Below the pieces are notes generated by a model. It was not told the origin of the DNA. It worked only from the letters and a program-made list of their open reading frames with translations, and made no database searches. From contig JAGBDE010000051.1 of the NCBI GenBank assembly GCA_017937655.1, positions 1 to 48,161 on the forward strand: a DNA stretch of 48,161 bases. The letters run 5' to 3'. The DNA comes from Clostridia bacterium. Lineage in GTDB: Bacteria > Bacillota > Clostridia > Christensenellales > Aristaeellaceae. The position numbers and the translations under genes were made by a program. Positions 8,365-19,212 of the stretch are shown here, piece after piece (within the stretch, counting starts at the first letter, position 1; each line of letters opens with the position of its first letter).

Positions 8365-9897
8365 GTGCTTGCCAGAACCATTACCTGCGGCCTGAACGGC
8401 GTGAACGGCTTTCCCGTGGAGGTGGAAGCCTATATTTCCGGCGGGATGATGGCCTTTGACATCGTGGGCCTGCCCAGCGCGGAAGTGAAGGAAAGCCGGG
8501 ACCGCATCCGTGCGGCCATCAACGTCAGCGGCTATGCCTTCCCCCAGGGACGGGTGACAGTGAATCTTGCCCCGGCCGACGTGAAAAAGCAGGGCACTTT
8601 CTGCGAGCTGGCCATCGCCATGGCGCTGCTCAGCGCCCAGCAGCCGGAACGTTTTTCCGGCCTGGACAAGACCGTCTTCCTGGGCGAGCTTTCCCTCCAG
8701 GGCAAGCTGCTGCCTGTGCGGGGCGCGCTGGGCATGGCCATCACCGCCGTGGAAAACGGCTACGAAAACCTGATCCTTCCCAAAGAAAACGCCATGGAAG
8801 TGGCTTGCATGGAGGGGCTGAACATCTATCCCGCCAGCAGCCTGGAAGAGGTGTACCGTCATATGGCGGGGGACGAAGTCATCGCCCCCATGAAGCGGAT
8901 TTCCTTTGAGGAGCTGGAAAGCCGTGGTGCCCCTGCCAGCGATATGAAATACGTCAAGGGCCAGCCGGTGGCCCGCCGGGCGCTGGAGATTGCCGCCGCA
9001 GGCGGACACAACCTGCTGATGGTGGGCATCCCGGGTAGCGGCAAGACCATGCTGGCCCGCTGTCTGCCCGGCATTCTGCCGCCCCTCAACTACGAGGAAG
9101 CCCTGGAGACCACCCTCATCCATTCCGCTGCCGGGGAACTGGAGGAAAACAGCGGCCTGATGACCACCCGGCCTTTCCGGTCGCCCCACCATAACACTTC
9201 CATGCCGGCGCTCATCGGCGGAGGCAGCAAAGCCAAACCCGGCGAGGTTTCCCTGGCCCACAACGGCGTTCTCTTCCTGGACGAACTGCCCGAGTTCCAG
9301 CACATGGTGCTGGAGGCCCTGCGCCAGCCCCTGGAGGATGGCTACGTCACCATCACCCGGGTCAGCGGGCAAAACCGCTACCTGAGCCGGTGCATGCTGG
9401 TGGCGGGCATGAACCCCTGCCCCTGCGGATATTATGGAAGCAAACAGCGACAATGCACCTGCTCTTCCGGCGAGATGAAGCGTTACCTGGGCCGGATCAG
9501 CGGGCCGCTGCTGGACCGCATCGACCTGCAGGTGGAGATGGATGCGGTGACGGTGGAGGAGATCGAGTCTGCCAAGGAGCAGGAGGACAGCGCCACCGTA
9601 CGCGCCCGGGTGCTGGCTGCCCGGAAGCTGCAGCAGAAGCGGTACGAAGGCACCGGCGTTTTCTGCAACGCCCAGCTGAACCAGCAGAACATCGAAACAT
9701 TCTGCGTGATGGATCCGGTGGCCAAGCAGCTTTTGCATCAGGCCGTCAGCCGGTATGCCATCAGCATGCGCACCTATGGCCGCATCCGCAAGGTGGCCCG
9801 CACCATTGCCGACCTGGCGGGCCATGAACTGATTGAAGCGGCAGACGTGGCCCAGGCCATCCAGTTCCGCAACCTGGAAGGCCAATACTGGAAGTGA
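8365..9897 (+). CDS. comM: YifB/ComM family Mg-chelatase-like AAA ATPase
   Basis: About 510 aa. The N-terminal ChlI/Lon-like domain has FDIVGLPSAEVKESRDR and VTVNLAPADVKK. A central AAA module has Walker A GIPGSGKT and Walker B VLFLDELPEF. The C-terminus has a short Cys cluster (NPCPCGYYG) and the helical lid. ComM acts as a hexameric branch-migration helicase in transformation in Gram-negatives; in Bacillota its role is less clear. I place the start at the GTG at 8365 because MLARTITCGLNG matches family N-termini and AGGCGGTGG precedes it; an in-frame GTG at 8356 is the alternative. Adjacent dprA supports a DNA uptake or recombination role. Confidence 0.9.
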   Translation: MLARTITCGLNGVNGFPVEVEAYISGGMMAFDIVGLPSAEVKESRDRIRAAINVSGYAFPQGRVTVNLAPADVKKQGTFCELAIAMALLSAQQPERFSGLDKTVFLGELSLQGKLLPVRGALGMAITAVENGYENLILPKENAMEVACMEGLNIYPASSLEEVYRHMAGDEVIAPMKRISFEELESRGAPASDMKYVKGQPVARRALEIAAAGGHNLLMVGIPGSGKTMLARCLPGILPPLNYEEALETTLIHSAAGELEENSGLMTTRPFRSPHHNTSMPALIGGGSKAKPGEVSLAHNGVLFLDELPEFQHMVLEALRQPLEDGYVTITRVSGQNRYLSRCMLVAGMNPCPCGYYGSKQRQCTCSSGEMKRYLGRISGPLLDRIDLQVEMDAVTVEEIESAKEQEDSATVRARVLAARKLQQKRYEGTGVFCNAQLNQQNIETFCVMDPVAKQLLHQAVSRYAISMRTYGRIRKVARTIADLAGHELIEAADVAQAIQFRNLEGQYWK

Positions 9898-9920
9898 CAC
9901 ACGAAAGGAGATGAACCCCC

Positions 9921-11009
9921 ATGCACCTCAGCGATGACCGTCGGGCCCTGCTTTGGCTTTCCTGCGGTGAGATTACGGCGCAGCGGGTTGATCGCCTCAT
10001 CGAGAAATACGGAAGCCCGGCGGAGGTCCGCGCGGCCTACGGCAGGGAGTCCGGCCCCAAGTTTCAGGAAGTGGCGGACGAGCGTCTGAAAAAGATGCAC
10101 TCCGAAGCAGCCATCGACGGGGAGCTGGAAAAGTTGGAAAAGAAGCATGTAAAGCTGCTCTTTTCAGACGATCCGGACTATCCGCCCTTGCTCCGCACCA
10201 TTGACGATTTTCCCTACTTGTTGTACTATGCAGGGAGGCTTGACTGCCTGTATGAGCCCACGGTGGCGCTGGTAGGCACCCGGAATGCCAGCTCCTACGG
10301 GCAGGGCATGGCCTCCATGATCGCCCGGGAACTGGCGGAATGCGGCGTGACCGTGGTCAGCGGCCTGGCCCGGGGCATCGACAAGGCGGCCCACGGCGGC
10401 GCGCTGGATGCAGACGGATGCACCGCAGGCGTTCTGGGCAGCGGCATCAACCGGCCCTATCCGCCGGAAAACACGCCTTTGCTTCGGCAGATTGCAGGAG
10501 GAAAGGGCGTCATCCTCAGCGAATATCCTCTGGATGCCGACCCTGCGCCCTTCCATTTTCCCCATCGCAACCGGATCATTTCCGGCCTTTCCCTGGCCAC
10601 CGTGTTTGTGGAGGGCGCCATCCGCAGCGGCGGCATGCTGACCGTGAACACCGCGCTGACGCAGGGCCGGGAAGTATTCGCCGTGCCCGGTCTGGTGGGC
10701 ACCAAGGGCTCCGAGGGCCCTCACGCCATCCTCCGGGAAGGCGCAAGGATCATCACCTGCGGCAGGGATATCCTGGACGACATGAACCTCAATAGCCGCA
10801 AGGTTTTGCCCCCGCCCACGGAGGCCGAGATCCCCGATCCCACCCAGCGGGAAATCGCCGGGCTGCTCCGCAGAGAGCCCCTTACCGTGGAACAGATCTC
10901 GGAACAACTGAAGCTGGATACAGCCGATGTGCTCACCCAGCTGACCATCATGGAAATCAGCGGTTTCGTCACCCGCGAAGCCGGCAATCTCTTTCTTGCA
11001 TCCAACTGA
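9921..11009 (+). CDS. dprA: DNA-processing protein DprA (Smf)
   Basis: 362 aa. The Rossmann-like core has VALVGTRNAS and SGLARGIDKAAH, and later GGMLTVNTALTQGREVFAVPG. The N-terminal helical region (about 1-75) and a C-terminal winged-helix segment (about 295-360, with LTVEQISEQL) are both present. DprA loads RecA onto incoming single-stranded DNA. AAGGAGATG precedes the ATG at a good distance. Its position directly before topA is the conserved smf-topA arrangement of Bacillota. Confidence 0.95.
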   Translation: MHLSDDRRALLWLSCGEITAQRVDRLIEKYGSPAEVRAAYGRESGPKFQEVADERLKKMHSEAAIDGELEKLEKKHVKLLFSDDPDYPPLLRTIDDFPYLLYYAGRLDCLYEPTVALVGTRNASSYGQGMASMIARELAECGVTVVSGLARGIDKAAHGGALDADGCTAGVLGSGINRPYPPENTPLLRQIAGGKGVILSEYPLDADPAPFHFPHRNRIISGLSLATVFVEGAIRSGGMLTVNTALTQGREVFAVPGLVGTKGSEGPHAILREGARIITCGRDILDDMNLNSRKVLPPPTEAEIPDPTQREIAGLLRREPLTVEQISEQLKLDTADVLTQLTIMEISGFVTREAGNLFLASN

Positions 11010-11036
11010 TGCAGAAATCGAGGAGGAAATAAAACA

Positions 11037-13166
11037 TTGGCAACTTCAACCCGAACCAAACTGGTGATTGTGGAATCCCCCGCAAAGGCCAAAACCATTG
11101 AGAAATTCCTGGGCCGGGGCTACAAAGTGGAAGCCTCTCAGGGACATGTGCGCGATCTGCCCAAAAGCCAGATCGGCGTGGATCCCGCCAAGGATTTTGA
11201 GATGAAATATATCACCATCCGCGGCCGGGGCGATATTCTGGCCCGCATCAAAAAGGAAGCCAAGAATGCGTCCGTCGTGTACCTGGCAACTGACCCTGAC
11301 CGCGAAGGTGAAGCCATTTCCTGGCACCTGGCCAATACACTGGACATCGACACTGCGTCCAAGTGCCGCATCGAGTTCCACGAGATCACCAAGAAGGCCG
11401 TCAAGGAGGCCATTGAGCATCCCCGGGCCATCGACATGGACCGGGTGGACGCCCAGCAGGCCCGCCGCGCGCTGGACCGCCTGGTTGGATACAAGATCAG
11501 CCCCCTGCTTTGGGCCAAGATCAAGAAAGGCCTGTCCGCCGGCCGTGTGCAGAGCGTTGCCACCCGCCTGGTGGTGGAGCGGGAGCGGGAGATTGAGGCT
11601 TTCATCCCTGAAGAATACTGGGATGTGACTGCCAAGTTCCAGGCCATGAGCCAGAAGGGCAAGCCCATTACCTGTGAGGCCAAGCTGGTCACCATGGACG
11701 GCAAGAAGGCCGTTATCAGCAATGAGGCGGAAGCCACCAAGGCCAAGAAGCGGATTTTGAAGGCCAGCTTTGCTGTTCAGTCCGCCAAGGCCGGCGAGAA
11801 GCAGAAAAAGCCTCAGCCGCCTTTTACCACTTCCAGCCTGCAGCAGGAAGCCAGCCGGAAGCTGAATTTTTCCACCGCCAAGACCATGCAGGTGGTGCAG
11901 CAGCTTTATGAAGGCATCGACCTGGGCAAGGCCGGCACCGTGGGTCTTGTGACCTACATCCGTACCGACAGCGTCCGCGTGTCCGACGAGGCCGTTGCCG
12001 CCGCCCGCAACACCATCATCAGCCAGTTCGGTCAGGAATACTGCCCCGATACCCCCAACCAGTACAAGGGCCGTAAGAACGCCCAGGACGCCCACGAGGC
12101 CATCCGCCCCACCTATGCGGAGCACAGCCCGGACAGCGTCAAGGCCTTCCTCAGCAAGGAGCAGTTCCAGCTCTACCGCCTCATTTACAACCGTTTCATC
12201 GCCAGCCAGATGAAGCCTGCCGTGTTCCAGACCCTGTCTGCGGACCTGCTGGGGAACGATATGGTGCTGCGCTACTACGGCGAGCACATGGTTTTCCCGG
12301 GCTACCGTTCTGTATACATTGAAAGCGCCGATGACGAGCAGGAGCTGCCGGAAGGCGTGCTGCCCGTGATCAAGGAGGGCGACGGTATCCAGTTCACCCA
12401 GGTCAGCGCAGACCAGCATTTCACCCAGCCTCCGGCCCGCTATACCGAGGCTTCTTTGGTGCGCACGCTGGAAGAAAAGGGCATCGGCCGACCCAGCACC
12501 TACGCGCCCACCATCACCACCATCATTTCCCGGGGCTACGTCAGCCGGGAAAAGAAACGGCTGTTCCCCACGGAACTGGGCTGCATGGTGACGGACGTGA
12601 TGCTGGAGTACTTTGCCTCCGTTGTGGATACAGACTTCACCGCCCAGATGGAAGAAAAGCTGGACAGCGTGGAAGAGGGCCAGACCGAGTGGCGCAGCAT
12701 CCTCCGGGAGTTCTATCCGCCCTTTGAGAACATGCTGGGCGTGGCAGAGAAGCAGATTGAAAAAGTGGAGATCAAGGACGAAGTCAGCGACGTGCAGTGC
12801 GAGAAGTGCGGCGCCATGATGGTCTACAAGCGGGGCCGATTCGGCCGATTCCTGGCCTGCCCCAATTTCCCCGCCTGCCGCAACGCCAAGCCCATCATTT
12901 CCTACATCGACGCGCCCTGCCCCAAGTGCGGCAGCAAGCTGATGGAAAAGACCAGCAAGAAGAACCGCAAGTTCTTCGGCTGCGAGAAATACCCGGAATG
13001 CGATTTTGTCAGCTGGGAAAAGCCCATTTCGCAAAAATGCCCCAAGTGCGGCAGCTATATGGTTGAAAAGCCCGGCAAGAAGGGCGACAAGGTGCACCTG
13101 TGCGCCAACGAAAGCTGCTGCTACAAGGAAACCGTGCAGATGAGCGAGAAGGAGACGGACGAATGA
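11037..13166 (+). CDS. topA: DNA topoisomerase I
   Basis: 709 aa, full length. The Toprim domain starts [20 protein letters not shown] and contains [13 protein letters not shown]. The catalytic tyrosine is Y307 in [11 protein letters not shown]. The C-terminus carries three four-Cys zinc motifs: CEKCGAMM...[15 protein letters not shown]...CEKYPEC and CPKCGSYM...CANESC. It relaxes negatively supercoiled DNA. The start is TTG at 11037 with GAGGAGG about 10 nt upstream. The stop overlaps the trmFO start (ATGA). Confidence 0.97.
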   Translation: MATSTRTKLVIVESPAKAKTIEKFLGRGYKVEASQGHVRDLPKSQIGVDPAKDFEMKYITIRGRGDILARIKKEAKNASVVYLATDPDREGEAISWHLANTLDIDTASKCRIEFHEITKKAVKEAIEHPRAIDMDRVDAQQARRALDRLVGYKISPLLWAKIKKGLSAGRVQSVATRLVVEREREIEAFIPEEYWDVTAKFQAMSQKGKPITCEAKLVTMDGKKAVISNEAEATKAKKRILKASFAVQSAKAGEKQKKPQPPFTTSSLQQEASRKLNFSTAKTMQVVQQLYEGIDLGKAGTVGLVTYIRTDSVRVSDEAVAAARNTIISQFGQEYCPDTPNQYKGRKNAQDAHEAIRPTYAEHSPDSVKAFLSKEQFQLYRLIYNRFIASQMKPAVFQTLSADLLGNDMVLRYYGEHMVFPGYRSVYIESADDEQELPEGVLPVIKEGDGIQFTQVSADQHFTQPPARYTEASLVRTLEEKGIGRPSTYAPTITTIISRGYVSREKKRLFPTELGCMVTDVMLEYFASVVDTDFTAQMEEKLDSVEEGQTEWRSILREFYPPFENMLGVAEKQIEKVEIKDEVSDVQCEKCGAMMVYKRGRFGRFLACPNFPACRNAKPIISYIDAPCPKCGSKLMEKTSKKNRKFFGCEKYPECDFVSWEKPISQKCPKCGSYMVEKPGKKGDKVHLCANESCCYKETVQMSEKETDE

Positions 13167-14488
13167 GAGTAACGGTTATCGGCGGGGGACTGGCGGGCTG
13201 TGAAGCCGCCTGGCAGCTTGCCGTGCACGGCGTGCCGGTGGATCTTTACGAGATGAAGCCCGTGAAGAAATCCCCGGCCCACCACCTGGATACCATGGCG
13301 GAGCTGGTCTGCTCCAACAGTCTGCGCAGCGACCGCCTTACCAACGCGGTGGGCCTCCTGAAGGAGGAAATGCGCCGCCTGGGCTCGCTGATCATGCTCT
13401 CTGCCGACCACAACGCCGTGCCCGCCGGCGGTGCGCTGGCCGTGGATCGGGACAATTTTTCCGGCTGCATCCACCACGCCATTCACAACCATCCGCTGAT
13501 TACCGTCCATAACGAGGAGATCACCCGGATCCCCGAGGAAGGCACGGTTATCGTGGCCACCGGCCCCCTCACCAGCGACGCGCTGTCTGAGGAGATTGCC
13601 GGGATGCAGGATCTGTCCACCCTCCATTTTTATGACGCGGCCGCGCCCATCGTGACCGCGGAGAGCCTGGACATGAGCAAGGTGTTCCGCATGTCCCGCT
13701 ACGAGCGGGGCGAGGATTATCTCAACTGCCCCATGACCAAGGACGAGTATTTCGACTTTGTTCACGCCCTGCAGACCGCCGAGACCGCGGAGATCCACGG
13801 TTTTGAGGAAAAGGCTGTGTTCGAGGGCTGCATGCCCATCGAGAGCATGGCCAAGCGGGGCGACATGGTCATCGCCTTTGGCCCCTGCAAGCCGGTGGGC
13901 CTCGTTGACCCCCGCACCGGCAGAGAGCCCTACGCGGTGGTGCAGCTTCGGCAGGACAACGACTGTGCCAGCCTGTACAACATCGTGGGTTTCCAGACCC
14001 GGCTCAAGTTCCCGGAGCAGCGGCGGGTGTTCGGCATGATCCCCGGCCTGGAAAACGCGGAGTTTGCCCGCTACGGCGTCATGCACCGCAACACATTCTT
14101 AAACAGCCCCGGCTTTTTGGACGATACCTTCCGGGTCATCGGCCAGGAGCGGATCGCCTTTGCCGGGCAGATCACCGGCGTGGAGGGCTATGTGGAAAGC
14201 GCGGCCAGCGGCCTGCTTGTGGGCATCACCACCGCCTGCCGCCTGCGCGGCTTTGAGCCGCCCCATTTCAGCGGCCAGACCGCCATGGGCGCCATGGGCC
14301 GGTACGTCAGTACCCCCAACAAGCGCTTCCAGCCCATGAACTGCGCCTTCGGGCTTATCGACCCGCTGGAGGTACTTCCCGGGGAAAAGCGCATCCGCAA
14401 CAAGCAGGAACGCTACGAGAAAATCTCCGCCCGGGCCCTTGTGGAAATTGACCAGATTGCCAAACATCTTTCCGGGATGGACTGGTAA
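13163..14488 (+). CDS. trmFO: Folate- and FAD-dependent tRNA (uracil-54-C5)-methyltransferase TrmFO
   Basis: 441 aa. The N-terminal FAD site is [18 protein letters not shown]. Characteristic family stretches follow: [26 protein letters not shown] and [16 protein letters not shown]. The enzyme makes ribothymidine at tRNA position 54 using methylene-tetrahydrofolate. I chose the ATG at 13163 because it overlaps the topA stop as ATGA and GAAGGAGA precedes it; a longer in-frame opening at 13100 would extend into topA. The order topA-trmFO matches Bacillus topA-gid. Confidence 0.95.
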   Translation: MRVTVIGGGLAGCEAAWQLAVHGVPVDLYEMKPVKKSPAHHLDTMAELVCSNSLRSDRLTNAVGLLKEEMRRLGSLIMLSADHNAVPAGGALAVDRDNFSGCIHHAIHNHPLITVHNEEITRIPEEGTVIVATGPLTSDALSEEIAGMQDLSTLHFYDAAAPIVTAESLDMSKVFRMSRYERGEDYLNCPMTKDEYFDFVHALQTAETAEIHGFEEKAVFEGCMPIESMAKRGDMVIAFGPCKPVGLVDPRTGREPYAVVQLRQDNDCASLYNIVGFQTRLKFPEQRRVFGMIPGLENAEFARYGVMHRNTFLNSPGFLDDTFRVIGQERIAFAGQITGVEGYVESAASGLLVGITTACRLRGFEPPHFSGQTAMGAMGRYVSTPNKRFQPMNCAFGLIDPLEVLPGEKRIRNKQERYEKISARALVEIDQIAKHLSGMDW

Positions 14489-14499
14489 GGTCCGTTCAT

Positions 14500-14507
14500 G
14501 TTATACT
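14500..14507 (+). promoter_or_regulatory. Possible internal promoter (extended -10 only)
   Basis: TGTTATACT matches an extended -10 element in the 47-nt gap between trmFO and the hydrolase-like gene. No good -35 hexamer lies 16-18 nt upstream. It might give the 14536 gene extra transcription within the operon. Confidence 0.25.
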
Positions 14508-14535
14508 CGAGACAAGCTTAGGAGGTTTGGAAAAA

Positions 14536-15933
14536 ATGAAACGTTTTCTCACCTGTATCCTGATTTGTGTGCTTGTGATCAACTGCTGCTTTGTGACCGT
14601 GGGTCTGGCCGCCAAAAAGAAATCCAAGCAAATGGAGGACGGCGTTCCCCAGTGGAACGAGGAAACCGTCCGCCAGTATGCCCTGGACTACATCAACGGC
14701 GTGGATATGGAGACCCTGTGGGGCTACTATGACCTCCAGATCCGCCGCTACATGCCCTTCGTGGCCTATTCCAACTTCCTTTTGGAGATGGAATGGATGA
14801 CCGGCGAGTTTGTGCAGCTGGGCAGCTACCACTCCTTTGAAGAGGAAGAAACCCAGCTGAAGACCCATGTGCTGCACCTTTGCATGGAAAAGCAGGACCT
14901 GGATTTCTACTTCACCCACAAAAACAAGGAGGACGACTGGGAGGTTATGGCCATCCATTTCGTTCCCAGCGAGAAGCAGCAGCCCGATATGCTGGTGGGG
15001 GAGGACGTCCCTGCCAACGAGGAAAAGCTGTATACAGAGGTGGAAGTGACCGTGGGCACCGAGGAATATCCCCTGAAGGGCATCCTGACCATGCCCGATG
15101 TTGCATCCCCGGAGAACCAGGTTCCCGTGGTGGTTCTTGTGCATGACGAGGGCCCCCTGGACATGGATTCCACCATGGGCAACACCGCCCTGTTCAAGGA
15201 CATCGCCCACCTGTTTGGCAACATGGGCGTGGCAACCCTCCGCTATGACAAGCGCACCTACACCTACGGCGAAACCGACGAGATGACCGTCTGGGAGGAA
15301 ACCGTGGAGGATGCTGTGCTGGCAGGCCGCATGGTGAAGGAAAACGAAAACATCGACCAAAAGCGCGTTGTGCTGATGGGCCACGGCTTCGGCGGATATC
15401 TGGCGCCCCGCATTGCCTTTGAGGATCGGGATACGTATACCGCGCTGGTCATCATCGCCGCATCTCCCACCAGCTATCCGGAGCAGCTCCTCAGCCGCAC
15501 CGACCTGACCGGCATGACCGTGGAAGAGGCGGAGGAGCTCAAGCGTCAGGTGACCCGCATTGGCGATATGGGCAAGACCAATGCCAAGGAAATTGAGCTT
15601 TTCGGCAAGAACGGCTACTATTTCTGGGACATCCTGCAGACCGACCCCATCAACCTGCTCAAGCGGCTGAAGAAGGAAACCTATATCGTCCAGGGCACTG
15701 CCGACCCCATCGTATCCGAGGAGGACGGCTGGCGCAAGTATTCTGGTTATTTTGGAGATAAGATCACCTTCCTGGGCTTCCAGCCCTTCCGGGGCTTGAA
15801 CCACCTTTTGATGGTGGACAACGAGGTGGACGAAACCGGCAAGCCCCTGTACCAGAAGGAAGTCCATCTGGATAAGGCCGCCGGACGCAATCTGTGCCAG
15901 TGGGTCAGAAAGCTGAACTCCAATATCGAATGA
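14536..15933 (+). CDS. Exported alpha/beta-hydrolase-fold protein lacking the nucleophile serine
   Basis: 465 aa. A hydrophobic signal peptide (about 1-25, ending GLAAKK) is followed by a DUF3887-like region (about 30-140) and then an alpha/beta hydrolase fold (about 160-465). The nucleophile elbow reads GHGFGG: G284 stands where the family has Ser. The probable acid D390 (GTADPI) and base H423 (LNHLLM) are kept. Known relatives are secreted esterase or peptidase-like proteins; this copy may be a pseudoenzyme or use other chemistry. The ATG at 14536 has AGGAGG 10 nt upstream; an in-frame TTG at 14527 is too close to that site. It occupies the slot of codV/xerC in the Bacillus arrangement. Confidence 0.8.
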   Translation: MKRFLTCILICVLVINCCFVTVGLAAKKKSKQMEDGVPQWNEETVRQYALDYINGVDMETLWGYYDLQIRRYMPFVAYSNFLLEMEWMTGEFVQLGSYHSFEEEETQLKTHVLHLCMEKQDLDFYFTHKNKEDDWEVMAIHFVPSEKQQPDMLVGEDVPANEEKLYTEVEVTVGTEEYPLKGILTMPDVASPENQVPVVVLVHDEGPLDMDSTMGNTALFKDIAHLFGNMGVATLRYDKRTYTYGETDEMTVWEETVEDAVLAGRMVKENENIDQKRVVLMGHGFGGYLAPRIAFEDRDTYTALVIIAASPTSYPEQLLSRTDLTGMTVEEAEELKRQVTRIGDMGKTNAKEIELFGKNGYYFWDILQTDPINLLKRLKKETYIVQGTADPIVSEEDGWRKYSGYFGDKITFLGFQPFRGLNHLLMVDNEVDETGKPLYQKEVHLDKAAGRNLCQWVRKLNSNIE

Positions 15934-15943
15934 GGTGAAAACA

Positions 15944-16492
15944 ATGTCTTTTATGGGAACCACCATCTGCGCCGTCAAGCGGGGCAACCAGATCGCCATC
16001 GCCGGTGACGGCCAGGTGACCATGGGGGAGAAAACCATTTTCAAGGCCACCGCACATAAGGTGCGTCGGCTGTATAAAAACCAGGTCATTGCTGGTTTTG
16101 CGGGCTCCGTGGTGGATGCCATCACCCTGTGCGAACGCTTCGAGGAAAAGCTGACCCAGTGCGGCGGCAATCTGGAGCGGGCTGCCGTCAACCTGAGCCA
16201 GGAATGGCGCAGCGAGCAGGGCGCACGCAAGCTGGAAAGCATGCTGATCATTGCAGATAAGAGCAAGCTGCTCATCGTCAGCGGCACCGGCGAGGTCTTT
16301 GAACCCGACGGAAACGTGGCTGCCATCGGCTCCGGCGGCAATTTCGCTTTGGCTGCCGCCCGGGCTTTGGTGGAGCATACCGATATGTCCGCCGAGGATA
16401 TCGCCGTGGAGGCGCTCAGAATTGCCGCTTCCATCTGCGTGTTCACCAATGAAAACATCATTGTGGAAACGGTAGGTGACGAAGCCAAATGA
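15944..16492 (+). CDS. hslV: ATP-dependent protease HslV (ClpQ) peptidase subunit
   Basis: 182 aa. The N-terminal threonine protease signature TTICAVKRG is followed by [10 protein letters not shown]. Processing after MSFMG would expose T6 as the catalytic Thr1. The sequence follows the HslV family throughout, including VGDEAK-like C-terminal residues. It forms a double hexameric ring capped by HslU for protein degradation. The ATG at 15944 has GAGGTG 6 nt upstream; an in-frame GTG at 15935 would overlap that ribosome site. It overlaps hslU by 4 nt. Confidence 0.95.
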   Translation: MSFMGTTICAVKRGNQIAIAGDGQVTMGEKTIFKATAHKVRRLYKNQVIAGFAGSVVDAITLCERFEEKLTQCGGNLERAAVNLSQEWRSEQGARKLESMLIIADKSKLLIVSGTGEVFEPDGNVAAIGSGGNFALAAARALVEHTDMSAEDIAVEALRIAASICVFTNENIIVETVGDEAK

Positions 16493-17856
16493 AGGAAATG
16501 ACCCCCAGAGAGATTATGCACGAGCTTGACCGGTACATCGTCGGTCAGGAGGAGGCCAAGCGGGCCGTGGCCATCGCCCTGCGCAACCGTTACCGCCGCT
16601 CTCAGCTGGACGAGGCCATGCGCAGCGAGATCAGCCCCAAGAATATTCTGATGATCGGCCCCACCGGCGTGGGCAAAACCGAGATCGCCCGCCGCCTGGC
16701 CAAGCTGGTCAGCGCCCCCTTCGTGAAGGTGGAAGCCACCAAGTTCACCGAGGTTGGCTACGTGGGCCGGGATGTGGAAAGCATCATCCGGGATCTGATG
16801 GAAAACTCCATCCGCCTGGTGCGCAAGGAATTCACCCAGCAGGTGGAGACCCGGGCCCAGGTGCTGGCGGAGGACCGGCTGGTGAGCCTGTTGGTCAATC
16901 CCCCCAAGAAGCAGGCCGCCAATCCCTTTGAAATGTTGCTGGGCCAGAAGAAGGAGCCCGAACCCACCCAGGAAGAAAAGAACCGGCTGAGCCTTCGCCG
17001 GGAGGATATTTTGCAGCAGCTGCGCAGCGGCCAGCTGGAAGAGAAGGAAATTGAGGTGGAAGTGGCCGACAGCATGCCCCAGCTGGAGGTGGGCGGCAAC
17101 TCCATCAACCTGGGCGATATGATGGGCGGCATGATGCCCCAGCGTACCAAGATCCGCCGGGTGAAGGTGAAGGAAGCCCGGAAGATCCTCCAGGAAGAAG
17201 AGGAAAACAAGCTCATCGACGAGGATAAGCTGAAGGAAGAAGCCATCCGCCGGGCGGAGCAGCACGGCATCGTGTTCATTGACGAGATCGACAAGGTGGC
17301 AGGCCGCGCCAGCGGCGGTCACGGCCCCGACGTGAGCCGGGAAGGCGTGCAGCGGGACATTCTGCCCATCGTGGAAGGCAGCACCGTCAACACCAAGTAT
17401 GGCGCCGTCCGCACGGATTTCATGCTGTTCATTGCCGCCGGTGCGTTCCACGTGGCCAAGGTCACCGACCTGATCCCCGAGCTGCAGGGCCGTTTCCCGG
17501 TGCATGTGCAGCTCAAGAGCCTTTCCCAGGACGACTTCAAGGCCATCCTGACCCAGCCGGAAAATGCGTTGACCCGTCAGTACGAGGCCCTGCTGGCCGT
17601 GGATCGGGTGTTCCTGTCCTTTGAGGACAGCGCCATCGACGCCATTGCCCAGGCGGCCTACGTCATGAACGAAACCAAGGAGGACATCGGCGCACGCCGT
17701 CTGCACGCTGTGTTTGAAAAGCTGCTGGAGGACATCAGCTTCAACGCTGGCGGCGACGAGATGCCCAATGTATACATTAACATCAACGGCGACTATGTCA
17801 TGGAGCACCTGGGCAAGGACGAGGTCATTCAGGATACAGGCCGCTACATTCTTTAA
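16489..17856 (+). CDS. hslU: ATP-dependent protease HslU (ClpY) unfoldase subunit
   Basis: 455 aa. The N-terminus has [17 protein letters not shown]. Walker A is GPTGVGKT (57-64), Walker B is IVFIDEIDK, and an arginine-rich sensor region reads [18 protein letters not shown] near the C-terminus. The I domain between Walker A and B carries charged, repetitive sequence, as usual. HslU unfolds substrates for HslV, whose gene it overlaps (ATGA). Confidence 0.96.
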   Translation: MKEMTPREIMHELDRYIVGQEEAKRAVAIALRNRYRRSQLDEAMRSEISPKNILMIGPTGVGKTEIARRLAKLVSAPFVKVEATKFTEVGYVGRDVESIIRDLMENSIRLVRKEFTQQVETRAQVLAEDRLVSLLVNPPKKQAANPFEMLLGQKKEPEPTQEEKNRLSLRREDILQQLRSGQLEEKEIEVEVADSMPQLEVGGNSINLGDMMGGMMPQRTKIRRVKVKEARKILQEEEENKLIDEDKLKEEAIRRAEQHGIVFIDEIDKVAGRASGGHGPDVSREGVQRDILPIVEGSTVNTKYGAVRTDFMLFIAAGAFHVAKVTDLIPELQGRFPVHVQLKSLSQDDFKAILTQPENALTRQYEALLAVDRVFLSFEDSAIDAIAQAAYVMNETKEDIGARRLHAVFEKLLEDISFNAGGDEMPNVYININGDYVMEHLGKDEVIQDTGRYIL

Positions 17857-17883
17857 TCATATGCTTTGAAAGAAGGAAACCCT

Positions 17884-19194
17884 TTGCGTACAAGAATCAG
17901 CAGTGTTTTGCTCACCCCCGGCGTGGACAGGGAAACCCACATCCCCTTCATTCCTGACGCGGAGATCCACATCGACGGAAACCGCATCGTGTATGCAGGC
18001 AAAGCGGCGGATGCGCCTTCCTTTGCTGCCGACAAGGAGATCGACGGCCGGGGACGGCTGGCCATGCCCGGCCTGTGCAATCTGCACACCCATACCGCCA
18101 TGACCCTGCTGCGCAGCATCGGCAGCGATCTTCCCCTGGATCGCTGGCTGACCGAGGCCATCTGGCCCCTGGAAAAATTCCTGACCGCAGATGCAGTGAC
18201 CGTGGGTACGGAGCTGGGCATGATGGAAATGCTGCGCTTTGGCACTACTTCCTTCAACGATATGTATTTTCAAATGGATAGCGTGGCCCAGGCCGTGACA
18301 GATTGCGGCATGCGCGCCATGCTGGGCTATGGCGTGATTGATTTTGACGAAAGCTGCGCCGATTTGCTTCCCGGCATCGATTTTGCCGAAAAGTGGAACG
18401 GCGCGGCGGATGGCCGCATCCGGGTGAATATCGCCCCTCACAGCGAAGGCGCCACCACCCGCAAGTGCATGGAGCGTTCCCTGGAGGAGGCCAAGCGGCT
18501 GAATGTGGCCATTCACCTGCATGTGGACGAAACGCAGAAGGACAAATCCGGCTGCCTGGAGCGCCGCGGCATGACCGCCGCCAGCTACATGAATGAGATG
18601 GGCATGCTGGATCAGCCGGTGATCGCCGCCCATTGCGTGTGGCTCAGCGACGAGGATATCGCCCTGTTTGCGGAAAAGGGCGTGACCATTGTACACAATC
18701 CCATCAGCAACCTGAAGCTGGCCAGCGGCGTGGCGCCCATTGCCAAGATGCTGGATGCAGGCTGCAAGGTGGCCCTGGGAACCGACGGCGTGGCCAGCAA
18801 CAACAACCTCAACCTCTGGGAGGAAATGAAGCTGATGCCCATGCTGCAGAAGGGCACCACCCTGGATCCCACCGTGGTTTCTCCTGCCCAGGTGCTGCGC
18901 GCAGCCACCTTGACCGGCGCGGAGGCCCTTGGATACAGCGATCTGGGCCTGCTGAAGCCCGGCTATCTGGCCGACCTGATCCTGGTGGACTTCCGCACCG
19001 CCCACACCTGCCCCTGGAACGATCCCGAGAGCGACCTGATCTACGCGGTGCAGGGCAGCGACGTTTCCCTGACCATGGTGGACGGCAAGGTGCTCTATGA
19101 GGACGGCCGATTCACCACCCTGGACGAAAAGGACATCCTCGCCCGGGCCGAGAAAGAAGCCCAGCGTATCCTGGAAGCAGGCGGCAGAAAGTAA
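17884..19194 (+). CDS. mtaD: 5'-methylthioadenosine / S-adenosylhomocysteine deaminase
   Basis: 436 aa amidohydrolase. Metal-binding and active-site motifs: HTHTAMTLLRS, HLHVDET, AAHCVWLS, and TDGVASNNNLN containing the catalytic Asp. The MTA/SAH deaminase subfamily shows this VASNNNL pattern; related cytosine or guanine deaminases are the alternative. The enzyme would recycle methylthioadenosine or adenosylhomocysteine from methylation reactions. I prefer the TTG at 17884 (AGAAGGA 6 nt upstream) to the TTG at 17866, which lacks a ribosome site. It stands where Bacillus has codY. Confidence 0.85.
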   Translation: MRTRISSVLLTPGVDRETHIPFIPDAEIHIDGNRIVYAGKAADAPSFAADKEIDGRGRLAMPGLCNLHTHTAMTLLRSIGSDLPLDRWLTEAIWPLEKFLTADAVTVGTELGMMEMLRFGTTSFNDMYFQMDSVAQAVTDCGMRAMLGYGVIDFDESCADLLPGIDFAEKWNGAADGRIRVNIAPHSEGATTRKCMERSLEEAKRLNVAIHLHVDETQKDKSGCLERRGMTAASYMNEMGMLDQPVIAAHCVWLSDEDIALFAEKGVTIVHNPISNLKLASGVAPIAKMLDAGCKVALGTDGVASNNNLNLWEEMKLMPMLQKGTTLDPTVVSPAQVLRAATLTGAEALGYSDLGLLKPGYLADLILVDFRTAHTCPWNDPESDLIYAVQGSDVSLTMVDGKVLYEDGRFTTLDEKDILARAEKEAQRILEAGGRK

Positions 19195-19212
19195 CAGATT
19201 GGAGGGATCCCC

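Noticed and set aside
5403-8381. A 992-codon open frame opposite the glycosyltransferase.
   Set aside because: Same cause: low-complexity, His- and Gln-rich translation with no ribosome site, antisense to a gene with clear motifs.
14518-17808. A 1096-codon open frame on the minus strand opposite the hydrolase-like gene, hslV and hslU.
   Set aside because: It is a shadow of three well-supported sense genes. The translation is His/Gln/Gly/Leu-rich without domains, and sense codon bias avoids TTA, CTA and TCA, which keeps the antisense frame open.
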